A DNA stretch of 49,398 nucleotides, taken from Chitinophagaceae bacterium (GTDB taxonomy: Bacteria > Bacteroidota > Bacteroidia > Chitinophagales > Chitinophagaceae). How positions within the stretch are numbered: the first letter of the stretch is position 1; each line of letters opens with the position of its first letter. The notes under the pieces were generated by a model. The model ran no database searches, was not told the DNA's origin, and saw only the letters and a program-made list of their open reading frames with translations. Below are positions 8,550-17,091 of the stretch, in pieces. Where the stretch lies: assembly GCA_947380605.1 (NCBI GenBank), contig CANCRO010000009.1:1-49398 (forward strand), in the 5' to 3' direction. Made by a program: the position numbers and the translations under genes.

Positions 8550-9002
8550 ATGCTACGAGTTGAACCATTGTTAAATTATCGATTTTCACTAACCGTTAGT
8601 GGTTTTATTAGCGATGTGGATTGTGGTTTTATGGAAGTCAGTGGATTTAGTTCTAAATTAAATGGTGAAAAATATAAAGAAGGTGGAACTAATACCTATG
8701 ATATTTTTTTACCAACAGGAATTGAGTGGGGCAATTTAGTTGCCAAAAGAGGAGTAATTAGAGGTTCTTTAATGATTGATTGGATAAAAACTTCTCTCAA
8801 TACATTTACTTTTGAACCTATGCCAATTATTGTTACCCTATGGGGGGATAATCGAACACCGGATGTTGTTTGGACTTTTTTAAATGCCTATCCGGTTTCA
8901 TTAAGTACTTCCAATCTAGATGCTGGTTCTAGAGGTAGTGCTGAAGTTTTAGTAGATACCATTGAGTTTAGGCATGAAGGTTGTCTAAGGGTTGATCCCT
9001 GA
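8550..9002 (+). CDS. second tube-like protein (Pvc5/tube initiator type)
   Basis: This 150-residue protein has the same fold signature as the main tube protein: PLLNYRFSLTVSG, then CGFMEVSGFSSKLNGEKYKEGG, and a C-terminal VWTFLNAYPVSLSTSNLDAGS stretch ending in EFRHEGCLRVDP. In related systems such minor tube proteins start the tube on the baseplate or connect spike and tube. It is the first gene after the internal terminator and so groups with the baseplate genes in expression, which supports a minor, baseplate-proximal role. The exact position in the particle is inferred. Confidence 0.82.
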   Translation: MLRVEPLLNYRFSLTVSGFISDVDCGFMEVSGFSSKLNGEKYKEGGTNTYDIFLPTGIEWGNLVAKRGVIRGSLMIDWIKTSLNTFTFEPMPIIVTLWGDNRTPDVVWTFLNAYPVSLSTSNLDAGSRGSAEVLVDTIEFRHEGCLRVDP

Positions 9003-9046
9003 TTTGAATTTAATAATTTTAAATTGAAATGCTTAAATAAAAATTT

Positions 9047-9217
9047 ATGCCAATAGAAATTCGGGAATTAGTGATTAGAGCAACAGTTGATCAAAAAAAA
9101 ACAACTGATAATGTAGTGAATATTGAAGAGCAGATGAATAAAATTAAGTTAGAAATTTTGAATGATTTATCCTATAAGATGAAAAGTCTTATAAAGGAAT
9201 CTATCTATAAACGTTAA
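9047..9217 (+). CDS. DUF5908-type small eCIS protein (56 residues)
   Basis: A short frame from ATG at 9047 to TAA at 9215-9217 encodes 56 residues starting MPIEIRELVIRATVDQ, which matches the N-terminal MPxEIRELxI pattern of the DUF5908 family found in contractile injection loci. The C-terminal half is a charged, probably helical segment (EEQMNKIKLEILNDL). It fills the gap between the second tube-like gene and the LysM gene, with 44 bases before and 4 after it. The placement between tube and LysM genes matches the small Pvc6-like position of Afp/PVC loci. Its function is unknown. Confidence 0.75.
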   Translation: MPIEIRELVIRATVDQKKTTDNVVNIEEQMNKIKLEILNDLSYKMKSLIKESIYKR

Positions 9218-9221
9218 TGAT

Positions 9222-9887
9222 ATGGCTTTAGTAAAATTGTGTTTTAGCACCCATACAGAAGATAGTTGTTCCATTACCAATTTAAAGGACATGTTTTATG
9301 TATGGCTCAACCCAAGTAATTATTCAAGATCTTTTTCTAATGATTGGTCTCCAATGCCAATCGGTGGATCTCCTGGTGAAACATTACATTTTAATGGAAA
9401 TAGTGAAACATTAACGCTTTCTGAATTAGTAGTTGATAATACCTTAATTACACCACTTTGGGCTACTCGTGATGTGGCAACCTATTGTGAAGATTTAAAA
9501 GAAGGTTTACAAGGCTATTATGGAACTGAACACAGACCTCTTTTTACAAAAGTTACATGGGGAACACTAGTCTTTTCAGGTGTTTGTGAAAGTGTTTCAA
9601 TTGATTATAATTTGTTTGATACTTTTGGAACTCCATTGCGTGCCAAAATTTCTGTCAAACTTAAAAAAACAGCTAATCGAAAAACTGTAGCTGCAGAAGC
9701 AGGCATGTCTTCACCAGATCTTACCCATGCTAGACCAGTTAAAGCTGGAGATAATTTAGCCATGATGTCTAATAATATTTATAAGGATAGTTCCTATTAT
9801 TTGGAATTAGCTAGGATTAATAATTTGAATAGTGTATTTGATATAAAGCCAGGTGATCAAATTTTGTTTCCTCCTATAAAAAAATAG
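9222..9887 (+). CDS. LysM-containing eCIS baseplate protein (Pvc7/gp53-like)
   Basis: This 221-residue protein has an N-terminal contractile-injection tube/baseplate domain (about residues 20-150: YVWLNPSNYSRSFSNDWSP, then SETLTLSELVVDNT, then KVTWGTLVFSGVCESVSIDYNLFD). A LysM-like module is at about 172-218 (VKAGDNLAMMSNNIY, LARINNLNSVFDIKPGDQILFPP). In Afp/PVC and T4 (gp53) the homologous protein sits in the baseplate and links hub, wedge and sheath. LysM here is a structural module and need not bind peptidoglycan. It starts 4 bases after the DUF5908-type gene and ends 6 bases before the spike gene, so it is tightly coupled to both. Confidence 0.85.
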   Translation: MALVKLCFSTHTEDSCSITNLKDMFYVWLNPSNYSRSFSNDWSPMPIGGSPGETLHFNGNSETLTLSELVVDNTLITPLWATRDVATYCEDLKEGLQGYYGTEHRPLFTKVTWGTLVFSGVCESVSIDYNLFDTFGTPLRAKISVKLKKTANRKTVAAEAGMSSPDLTHARPVKAGDNLAMMSNNIYKDSSYYLELARINNLNSVFDIKPGDQILFPPIKK

Positions 9888-9893
9888 AGTAGT

Positions 9894-11690
9894 ATGCCCG
9901 TTATTCCTGGAAATGATATTGTAGTTGGAAGTATTCGTACCACGGTGAAAATAAATGGTTCACCTTTATCTGATTCATATGGAGTGGGTGATGTCAATGT
10001 TTTTCATTCTATTAACCAGATTTCTTATGCTGAATTGAGCTTGTATGGTGAAGATCCTTCCTCTAACTCTTTACCTTCTCAAGATGGCACTACCTTTAAT
10101 CCTGGTAATCCAATTACGGTATCAATTGCCTATGACAATAATGCTGAAGTGATCATTTTCGATGGATTAATTGTACAGCAAGGTATTGAGATAGCCAAGA
10201 AATCTCCTTTAAAAATAAATCTGCTTTGTAAACATAAATTAGTAACGGCTACTTATAATAGAAAAGAGGAGGAATATCATGATAAAACCGATAGCAGTAT
10301 CATACAAACTATCTTGTCGGATTATGGGGTGACCGCTTCAGTTGATAGCACCAGTATTACCTATGAAATTCTTCTTCAAAAACTCGCTTCTGATTGGGAT
10401 TTTATTTGCTCTCGTGCTCAATACAATGGCTTTTTAATAACGATGGATGGCACTTCAGTGAATGTTAAAAAACCAGTTTTTTCAAGTTCTTCTGTTTTAA
10501 CCGTTGGTTACGGAATTTCAATAATTTCTTTTAAAGGTGATGTAAGTGCTGAAAGACAGCCACCTACTTTAGATGCTTCTGGTTGGGATATTAAAACAAT
10601 GGCCTTGATAAAATCTGATGCGGCAGAGCCTTCATTAAATTCACAAGGAAATTTAACTCCTAAAACACTTTCAGGAAAATTGAGTCAAAAAAAACTTAGT
10701 CTGCTTTCTAATACCCTGATGACTACTGCTGATTTAAAAGCTTGGGCTGATGGCACTTTACTCAAATTAAGGCTTGCTGCTATCAAGGGTGAAGTTACTT
10801 ATATTGGAAATTCAGTGGTGAAAACAGGTGATATTATCACCTTGGAAGGAGTAGGTGGAAAGTTTAATGGAAGTGCATTTGTTTCTTCAGTTACACATAA
10901 AATTAGACCAAAATCTGCATGGGAAACCACCGTCAAATTTGGACTAGATGAAGAATTCGTTCATGAAAAAATAAATTTGAATTACCCATCTGCAACAGGT
11001 CAATTACCTGCAATAGCTGGTTTACAAATTGGGAAAGTCAAACAACTCTCTAAAGACCCTCAATCATTAAATCGTATTCTAGTCATTTTACAGACTAATG
11101 CTACAACTAAAACGGGGGTTTGGGCTAGATATGCTAATTTTTATGCGACTGCTTCTGCAGGATCTACTTTTTTACCTGAAGTGGACGATGAAGTGGTGGT
11201 AGGTTTTTTAGAAAATGATCCTAGAAATCCTATTATTCTTGGCGCTCTTTATGGCAAAAATGCACCTGCAAATGTTCCTGCGGATGACAAAAATTACATC
11301 AAAGAAATTCTAACGAAAGCTAAATTGAAGATCAATTTTGATGATGAAAATAAAATCATTACTATTACTACTCCAGGAAATAATCTAATTACTTTCGATG
11401 ATAAAGAAAAGCAGATTTCCATTAAGGATCAGAATAAAAATACCCTTATCATGAGTAGTACTGGTATTGCGCTTACTAGTGATAAGGATATAAAATTAAC
11501 AGCAAAAGGAAGTATAATCCTTGATGCAACCAGCAAGCTTACCTTAACTGCTAAACAAGACGCTACCATAGAAGGGTTAAACGTAGCCATAACAGCAAAA
11601 GCAGGATTAACTGCCAAAGGTACTAGTCAGGCTGAGTTTAGTTCAGGTGGTCAAACGGTATTGAAGGGTGCTTTGGTCAATATAAATTAA
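9894..11690 (+). CDS. VgrG-like central spike/hub protein (Pvc8-like)
   Basis: At 598 residues this is a gp27-gp5 fusion, as in VgrG. Residues about 1-350 form the hub, rich in beta structure (SINQISYAELSLYGED, FDGLIVQQGIEIAKKSPLKI, a LQKLASDWDFICSRAQYNGF helix). About 375-465 is the gp5-type OB domain (GLQIGKVKQLS, GVWARYANFYA, FLPEVDDEVVVGFLENDPRNP, ILGALYG). About 480-598 is a repetitive beta-prism needle (ITITTPGNNLITFDD, GSIILDATSKLTLTAKQDA). No extra C-terminal effector domain is visible. The trimer would form the spike at the tube tip, with the PAAR protein of the next gene sharpening it. Confidence 0.9.
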   Translation: MPVIPGNDIVVGSIRTTVKINGSPLSDSYGVGDVNVFHSINQISYAELSLYGEDPSSNSLPSQDGTTFNPGNPITVSIAYDNNAEVIIFDGLIVQQGIEIAKKSPLKINLLCKHKLVTATYNRKEEEYHDKTDSSIIQTILSDYGVTASVDSTSITYEILLQKLASDWDFICSRAQYNGFLITMDGTSVNVKKPVFSSSSVLTVGYGISIISFKGDVSAERQPPTLDASGWDIKTMALIKSDAAEPSLNSQGNLTPKTLSGKLSQKKLSLLSNTLMTTADLKAWADGTLLKLRLAAIKGEVTYIGNSVVKTGDIITLEGVGGKFNGSAFVSSVTHKIRPKSAWETTVKFGLDEEFVHEKINLNYPSATGQLPAIAGLQIGKVKQLSKDPQSLNRILVILQTNATTKTGVWARYANFYATASAGSTFLPEVDDEVVVGFLENDPRNPIILGALYGKNAPANVPADDKNYIKEILTKAKLKINFDDENKIITITTPGNNLITFDDKEKQISIKDQNKNTLIMSSTGIALTSDKDIKLTAKGSIILDATSKLTLTAKQDATIEGLNVAITAKAGLTAKGTSQAEFSSGGQTVLKGALVNIN

Positions 11691-11708
11691 AAGTAAAATC
11701 AGTTAACT

Positions 11709-11999
11709 ATGGGAATGCCTGCTGCTAGAGTATTTGATTTACATGTATGTACCAAGACTACAGGTCCTATTCCTCATGTAGGAGGTCCAATACTTGGTCC
11801 AGGAGCTAAAAAAACAAATATTGGCGGAATGCCTGCTGCATTGGTGGGCGATATGGCGCTTTGTGTTGGACCTCCAGATACCCTTAAACAGGGTTCTGAA
11901 ACTGTAAAAATTGAAGGTAAAAAAGCAGTAAGATTAGGTGATCAGACTGATCATAGTGGAATTGTTACTTTCGGATTTCCAACTGTTTTAATCGGTTAA
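11709..11999 (+). CDS. PAAR-domain spike tip protein (Pvc10-like)
   Basis: This 96-residue protein is a complete PAAR domain with no extension. It has two related halves, each with a GMPAA element (GMPAARVFD at 2-10 and GMPAALVGD at 38-46), glycine/proline turns such as HVGGPILGPG, and His/Cys residues suited to metal binding at the tip (H12, H23, C52, H81). It caps the VgrG-like needle encoded 18 bases upstream. Here it precedes the gp25-like gene, while Afp/PVC have gp25 first. Confidence 0.92.
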   Translation: MGMPAARVFDLHVCTKTTGPIPHVGGPILGPGAKKTNIGGMPAALVGDMALCVGPPDTLKQGSETVKIEGKKAVRLGDQTDHSGIVTFGFPTVLIG

Positions 12000-12026
12000 A
12001 TTGAATATTATTATTGTAAGACTATT

Positions 12027-12440
12027 ATGAGTACAAATGTAAAAAGCTTTTTAGGAAAGGGTTGGTCATTTCCTCCTGTTTTTGATAAATTAAGCTTGGG
12101 GGTAAGAATGGAAGAAAATGAAAAGGATATCGAGTCTAGTATTCGATTGATTTTAAATACCCATCCAGGAGAAAGATTAATGCAACCTGATTTTGGTTGC
12201 AGTTTATATAGAATGAGTTTTGAAAACTTTGATAAAGGTTCAATTACTCAGATTGGAGAGGTAATAAGAGTGGCACTTTTACATTTTGAACCAAGAATTC
12301 TTTTTGAAAATGTTGAATTGGTAGAACATAACGTAAATGAAGGAATTGTTACTTTAAGATTGATATATAAAGTTATCATTACCAACACAAGATCTAATAT
12401 TGTTTTTCCTTATTATATTATGGAGGGTACCAATTTGTGA
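12027..12440 (+). CDS. gp25-like baseplate wedge protein (Pvc9, GPW/gp25 family)
   Basis: This 137-residue protein matches the GPW/gp25 family. It has a conserved central segment with the baseplate-sheath EPR-type motif (residues about 40-100: EKDIESSIRLILNTHPGER, QPDFGCSLYRMSFEN, and ALLHFEPRILFENVEL with EPR near 92-94). In T4, PVC and T6SS this subunit triggers sheath assembly on the baseplate, and its handshake domain mimics a sheath subunit. It sits between the PAAR gene and the large J-like gene (33 bases downstream), in the standard wedge gene cluster. Confidence 0.9.
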   Translation: MSTNVKSFLGKGWSFPPVFDKLSLGVRMEENEKDIESSIRLILNTHPGERLMQPDFGCSLYRMSFENFDKGSITQIGEVIRVALLHFEPRILFENVELVEHNVNEGIVTLRLIYKVIITNTRSNIVFPYYIMEGTNL

Positions 12441-12473
12441 TTAAATGTAAGTTAGTTAGTAGCGTATTAAATT

Positions 12474-15400
12474 ATGAAAAGGCAAAGGTATAACTATGAT
12501 GTAGCAAGTGGTTTAAGCCAATTGACTCGGGAACTTCCTGAGCAATTATATACCTATGCTAAAATTGACGAGAAATCAGAAAGTGATTTACTCAGTTTTA
12601 TTTATAGATTTTCTTCCATCGTAGATTATTATAATCTAAACAATAAAAAGGAAGGTGACTGGCAATATTTTTTTAGTTCAAATCCTCATATTCTGCTTTC
12701 GATACTGGAAGATATCAATGTTTATTCTTTCAATTTCACCTTTGACAAATTAAGTGATTTTATTCGGGCCAATAATACGGTTGCTGAAAAAGTGGAAGCA
12801 TTAGAAAAAACCTTTGTTTTTTTATATCAGCTTATTCTTGAAATGCATGCTACATTTGAAAAGATTTCAAAACTAGTCAATGCGTTAACGATTGTATCTG
12901 ACGTAAGTTGGCAAGACAATGATATCTTTTACTTATACAATCAACTCTATAATTGGAGAGAAGATGTTCAAAAGATAGAAGGGATTGTTTTTTCTACAAA
13001 AGAATGGCCAATTTTAGATGTTCCTCTAAAAGATAATTTCTCTATTACTCATCTTGAATTTGAACCTGAAGATGCCATTCAGGATAAAATAATAACTACG
13101 GTATCTACATTAGGCGTTTTTTTTGGTGATGTCCAGGGTAAATATGCTTATTATTTAAGTAATGGTAAATATTTATTGAAACAGGCGATTCAAGGTAAAG
13201 AAGTTTATTATGAACCTCATCTGGGAGTTGTTAAATCTTTTCTTGATATCTATACACATTTACAGGAAAAAATTAATTTAATTCCCAAAAGACATATTGA
13301 TTTTTATTACCAACAAATTCTAGGTCAGTCACCTACTCCTCAAAAAATTGATACGGTTCATTTGGCACTTACTTTAGGAAATAGTATTGATAATTATTTA
13401 CTAAAAAAAGATACTGTTTTTATAGCTCAATTACCTGAGTTAAATGAACCAATTCATTACAAAGCAGTAAGAGACAGTGTAATTAATAAATCAACAATAG
13501 CTTACTTACATAATATTTTGGTTAGCGAACATCAAAGTTCACTGATTAAAGATGACGCTAGCAATACTAAAGAAAAAACTGTTTTTCAAAACTCACTTGA
13601 TATTAAAAAAAACCAAGTGAAAGATGATATAAATAAAAAAGGATTTACCATTTTTGGACAAGACCCTTTTTATGAGTCAACTATTGAAAGTGAAATGGAG
13701 AAAGCTAAAATTGGGTTTATGGCAGGATCTGAAATTTTATATCAAACTGCAGGAAAGCGAATGTTTTCTTTAGATTTTTATTTAGATGAGTACTCATTTA
13801 ATTTGCTTAAAAAGTATGTTAATTCATACAGCAAAGAAATTGGTAGTAATGAAAAAGTATTACCAATTGAGTTGTTGAAATCTGCTTTTAAAATCTCCAT
13901 CACTGTTGAAGAAGGATGGTATGAGCTGGATTATTATAGTGTAAAATTTGATGTAGATAATATTGAGGATAAGGTGATTTCATATAATTTTCAATTAAAA
14001 GAAGATCAACCGCCCATTGGAATTTATAAAACTGAAATTCATGGTGGTGATTATCCATCTTCTATTCCATTAGTTTATTTTGAAGTTAATCCCAATTCAT
14101 TTCATAATTCCTATTCCTTTTTAAAAGGTTTAGTAATTGATAGAATTGGTTTTAATATGACAGTTTCTGGGAATAGTAAATTGGTTTTATCTAATAATCT
14201 TGGTTTAATTAATGCTGATAATCCTTTTACACCATTTGGACCACAGCCCTCAGAAAATGCTTATTTAGATATTCAAAATGAAAATGTATTCAATAAATTT
14301 ACTACTGATTTTTCAATCCAAATAGATTGGTTTAATCTACCAACGAATGAAAATGGTTTTGCAGAATATTTCAAAGAATATGGTGAAGTTATTGATAATG
14401 ATTCTTTTATACTGGGTATCAGTTCAATGGATATTAATAATTTTAAGCCTGGATTAGAAGAACAACAACAATTTCAAGTTTTTGGTTCCTTGCGAAAAAA
14501 TGATAAAGTAGGCATATTAAATCCTGTAACAAAAATTAATCAGATAGATTTTGGAAAATTGAAGTTTTCAAATCCTATGTCTTTAGAAAAAGAATCAGAG
14601 GATATCTTTTTAAATACTCAGAAGGGGATTGTTCGTTTACAATTACTTGGCCCCATTGATCCATTTGGACATAAAAGATATGGTAAAATTTTTTCTGATA
14701 CTTCAATTCATAATAGCAGAAAATTTGGATTTAAAAAACCAATGCCTAAAGAGCCTTTTACTCCTTTAATTAAATCCATAAATGTTAGTTACACTTTAAC
14801 TTCCACAGAAATTTTGAATAGAGGTATTATTGATGAAAAGTTTGAATCGGACTTACGTTTTATTCATATTCATCCTTTTGGGTATGATCTACTTTATCCA
14901 AATCATAAGTCTCCAGTTTTTAAAATTATTCCTGAATTTTCATTTGAAAGACAAAGTTACTTTGGAATTGAAAATATTTCCCCTTTAGAGGAGTTGACCT
15001 TATATTTTGAATTGACAGATTTACATCCAACGCACACTGTTATCAAAAAACCTATTGTAAGTTGGAGCTACTTGGTTGATAATAATTGGTATCCTTTGGC
15101 TGATACTCAAATTTTAGATGACACTACGGATGGTTTTTTAAAATCAGGATTAGTTACTATTCAATTGCCTTCCGATATTAGTACAAATAACACCATTCTG
15201 CCTGCTGGAATACATTGGTTATCTGCTCAATTAAATGGTAATGTAAATTATAATATGAAACTTTTGCATTTGCATACCAATACAATTGAATTAGAAAGAG
15301 TTGATAATGGCGTGCCTTTTCATTTGTCTTCTTTACCAGCTGGATCAATAAAACAAAGTGAATTTCCTATACCTGAGTTAGATACAGTTTTTCAACCTTT

Positions 15401-16286
15401 TTCATCTTTTGGAGGAGTTGTTGGTGAAACTTATCAACAATTCAATACTAGGGTAAGTGAACTACTAAGGACAAAAAATCGTTTCATTACTACTAGAGAC
15501 CTTACTCAAGCGATTTTAAATCGTTTTCCTTCTTTAGTTTATGTTCAGTGTATGGCGAATGGTCTTCAAACGGATTTGTTATTAGAAAACATGGATATTT
15601 TAATTACTGTAGTTCCTGTTTTAAATGAAATTTCAAATTATGATGAAGAAAAATTACCCTATGTAGATTATGAAGAACTAACGGTTATTTCTTCCTTTAT
15701 CAAAAATATATTACCTCCCTCAATAAAATTTGTTGTTACTAATCCTATCTACGAATTTATTAAGGTTAAATGTAATGTGTTATTTGCTCATTCAAGAATC
15801 AATCAAAATGTAAATACTAATATTGCACGTTTAAATGACGATATTATTCATTTTATTTCACCTTGGTTACGTAATAGTAATGTGGCGAATTTTAAAGATA
15901 GTCGAGTTATTTACCTCAATGATTTGATCAATTTTATAAAAAAAAGACCCTATATAAAGTATGTTTCAGGAGTTTCTCTCTTACATTTTTATAAGAAAAT
16001 GGACACTATAACTCATGAATTAGTCAATATTTTATCTGATTCTACTACTCAGTCTGAGGAAATCATTACAGCTAGTTTACCAGGTGCCATCCTGGCTCCA
16101 ATGTCTGAACATTTTATTCAATTACTCCCTTCAGAGGTTTTTGTACCTTCTTCTAAAGCAGGGATCAGTAACTTTAAATTAGGAAAAGAGTTAATACTTG
16201 CAGAAGAAGTAAATCAAATTAATGTTGATAAAGTGGTAATAAATCAATCCAAATTGTCTAATTTTACTATTACACTGAAATTGTAA
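12474..16286 (+). CDS. large baseplate J-like wedge protein (Pvc11-like)
   Basis: At 1270 residues this is the size expected for the Pvc11/Afp11 type of baseplate wedge protein, distantly related to gp6/gpJ. The N-terminus has the pattern common in eCIS J proteins: SDLLSFIYRFSSIVDYYN, then GDWQYFFSSNPHILL, around residues 38-80. A long beta-rich middle follows. The C-terminal third carries GETYQQFNTRVSELLRTKNR, then ITTRDLTQAILNRFP near 990-1020, typical of baseplate J-like domains, and ends with a TITLKL strand. It acts with the gp25-like and Pvc12-like proteins in the wedge ring around the hub. The next gene begins 2 bases after its stop. Confidence 0.85.
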   Translation: MKRQRYNYDVASGLSQLTRELPEQLYTYAKIDEKSESDLLSFIYRFSSIVDYYNLNNKKEGDWQYFFSSNPHILLSILEDINVYSFNFTFDKLSDFIRANNTVAEKVEALEKTFVFLYQLILEMHATFEKISKLVNALTIVSDVSWQDNDIFYLYNQLYNWREDVQKIEGIVFSTKEWPILDVPLKDNFSITHLEFEPEDAIQDKIITTVSTLGVFFGDVQGKYAYYLSNGKYLLKQAIQGKEVYYEPHLGVVKSFLDIYTHLQEKINLIPKRHIDFYYQQILGQSPTPQKIDTVHLALTLGNSIDNYLLKKDTVFIAQLPELNEPIHYKAVRDSVINKSTIAYLHNILVSEHQSSLIKDDASNTKEKTVFQNSLDIKKNQVKDDINKKGFTIFGQDPFYESTIESEMEKAKIGFMAGSEILYQTAGKRMFSLDFYLDEYSFNLLKKYVNSYSKEIGSNEKVLPIELLKSAFKISITVEEGWYELDYYSVKFDVDNIEDKVISYNFQLKEDQPPIGIYKTEIHGGDYPSSIPLVYFEVNPNSFHNSYSFLKGLVIDRIGFNMTVSGNSKLVLSNNLGLINADNPFTPFGPQPSENAYLDIQNENVFNKFTTDFSIQIDWFNLPTNENGFAEYFKEYGEVIDNDSFILGISSMDINNFKPGLEEQQQFQVFGSLRKNDKVGILNPVTKINQIDFGKLKFSNPMSLEKESEDIFLNTQKGIVRLQLLGPIDPFGHKRYGKIFSDTSIHNSRKFGFKKPMPKEPFTPLIKSINVSYTLTSTEILNRGIIDEKFESDLRFIHIHPFGYDLLYPNHKSPVFKIIPEFSFERQSYFGIENISPLEELTLYFELTDLHPTHTVIKKPIVSWSYLVDNNWYPLADTQILDDTTDGFLKSGLVTIQLPSDISTNNTILPAGIHWLSAQLNGNVNYNMKLLHLHTNTIELERVDNGVPFHLSSLPAGSIKQSEFPIPELDTVFQPFSSFGGVVGETYQQFNTRVSELLRTKNRFITTRDLTQAILNRFPSLVYVQCMANGLQTDLLLENMDILITVVPVLNEISNYDEEKLPYVDYEELTVISSFIKNILPPSIKFVVTNPIYEFIKVKCNVLFAHSRINQNVNTNIARLNDDIIHFISPWLRNSNVANFKDSRVIYLNDLINFIKKRPYIKYVSGVSLLHFYKKMDTITHELVNILSDSTTQSEEIITASLPGAILAPMSEHFIQLLPSEVFVPSSKAGISNFKLGKELILAEEVNQINVDKVVINQSKLSNFTITLKL

Positions 16287-16288
16287 TA

Positions 16289-17074
16289 ATGTCATTTTCG
16301 AAAAATAAAATATATGATAGGGAACACCTGAAAAATTTCTTTAGGAATGGTACTATCCCTACTGAAAAGCATTTTTCCTACCTAATTGACTCCTTCATTA
16401 ATAAGCAAGATGATGGTTTTAATAAAGATGATGATAGTGGATTAATTCTTAGTTCATCTGGTATTTCGAAAAAACTAATGACCTTTTTTAAAAGTGTAGA
16501 TGATCTTGAACCATTTTTTCATATTGAAGTAGATGATAAGGGGTCTTATAGTTTTAAACTTAGATCAAATATTCCTGGTTTAGAAGAAGAAGAACAGGAT
16601 AAAAAATCTTTTTTCTTTGATGAGGATGGTAGTTTAGGAATTGGAAAAAGGAGAGAAGAGGGGATGAGATTGGATGTAGATGGTTTTGTAACTATGAATG
16701 GCAGAATGGGAAGTTATCGATCTGGCTTTGTTGCTGCCGATGGTAAATGGCATTCTGTAATAAAGGGGCTTAACAATTGCCATGCTTTTGAATTGATAGC
16801 TAGAACAGGGAAAAAAACATCGGGTAGATTTGCCATTTTGCATGCAACAGCTTTAGCAACTTTTGGCAATTCAAAAAGTAAAATAAAGTATACGAGAGCC
16901 CGTTACGGTTTTTTCTGGAATAACCTTTGTATTCGGTGGAAATCCTTTGGTACCTATAATTATGACTTGCAAATAAAAACTTTTCGTAATTATGGGGATG
17001 ATACACAAATCTATTACCGTATAACTAATCTTTGGGATGATGAAATGATCTTGCCAGAAGAATATTTTTATTAA
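16289..17074 (+). CDS. conserved eCIS protein, possible fibre or baseplate accessory
   Basis: This 261-residue protein has two regions. The N-terminus (about 1-60: IYDREHLKNFFRNGTIPTE, HFSYLIDSFINKQDDGF) is a helical, polar module that I recall from Bacteroidota eCIS loci. The C-terminus (about 140-261) is beta-rich and aromatic (GFVAADGKWHSVI, CHAFELIARTGKK, GRFAILHATALATFG, RARYGFFWNNLCIRWKSFG, IYYRITNLWDDE) and looks like a compact receptor- or surface-binding domain. I do not recognise a named family. It sits between the two wedge genes, 2 bases after one and 17 before the other. It is the only candidate here for a fibre-like, target-contacting part, but a purely structural baseplate role is equally possible. 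Confidence 0.55.
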   Translation: MSFSKNKIYDREHLKNFFRNGTIPTEKHFSYLIDSFINKQDDGFNKDDDSGLILSSSGISKKLMTFFKSVDDLEPFFHIEVDDKGSYSFKLRSNIPGLEEEEQDKKSFFFDEDGSLGIGKRREEGMRLDVDGFVTMNGRMGSYRSGFVAADGKWHSVIKGLNNCHAFELIARTGKKTSGRFAILHATALATFGNSKSKIKYTRARYGFFWNNLCIRWKSFGTYNYDLQIKTFRNYGDDTQIYYRITNLWDDEMILPEEYFY

Positions 17075-17091
17075 GTTAATTTTAGTTGAAA

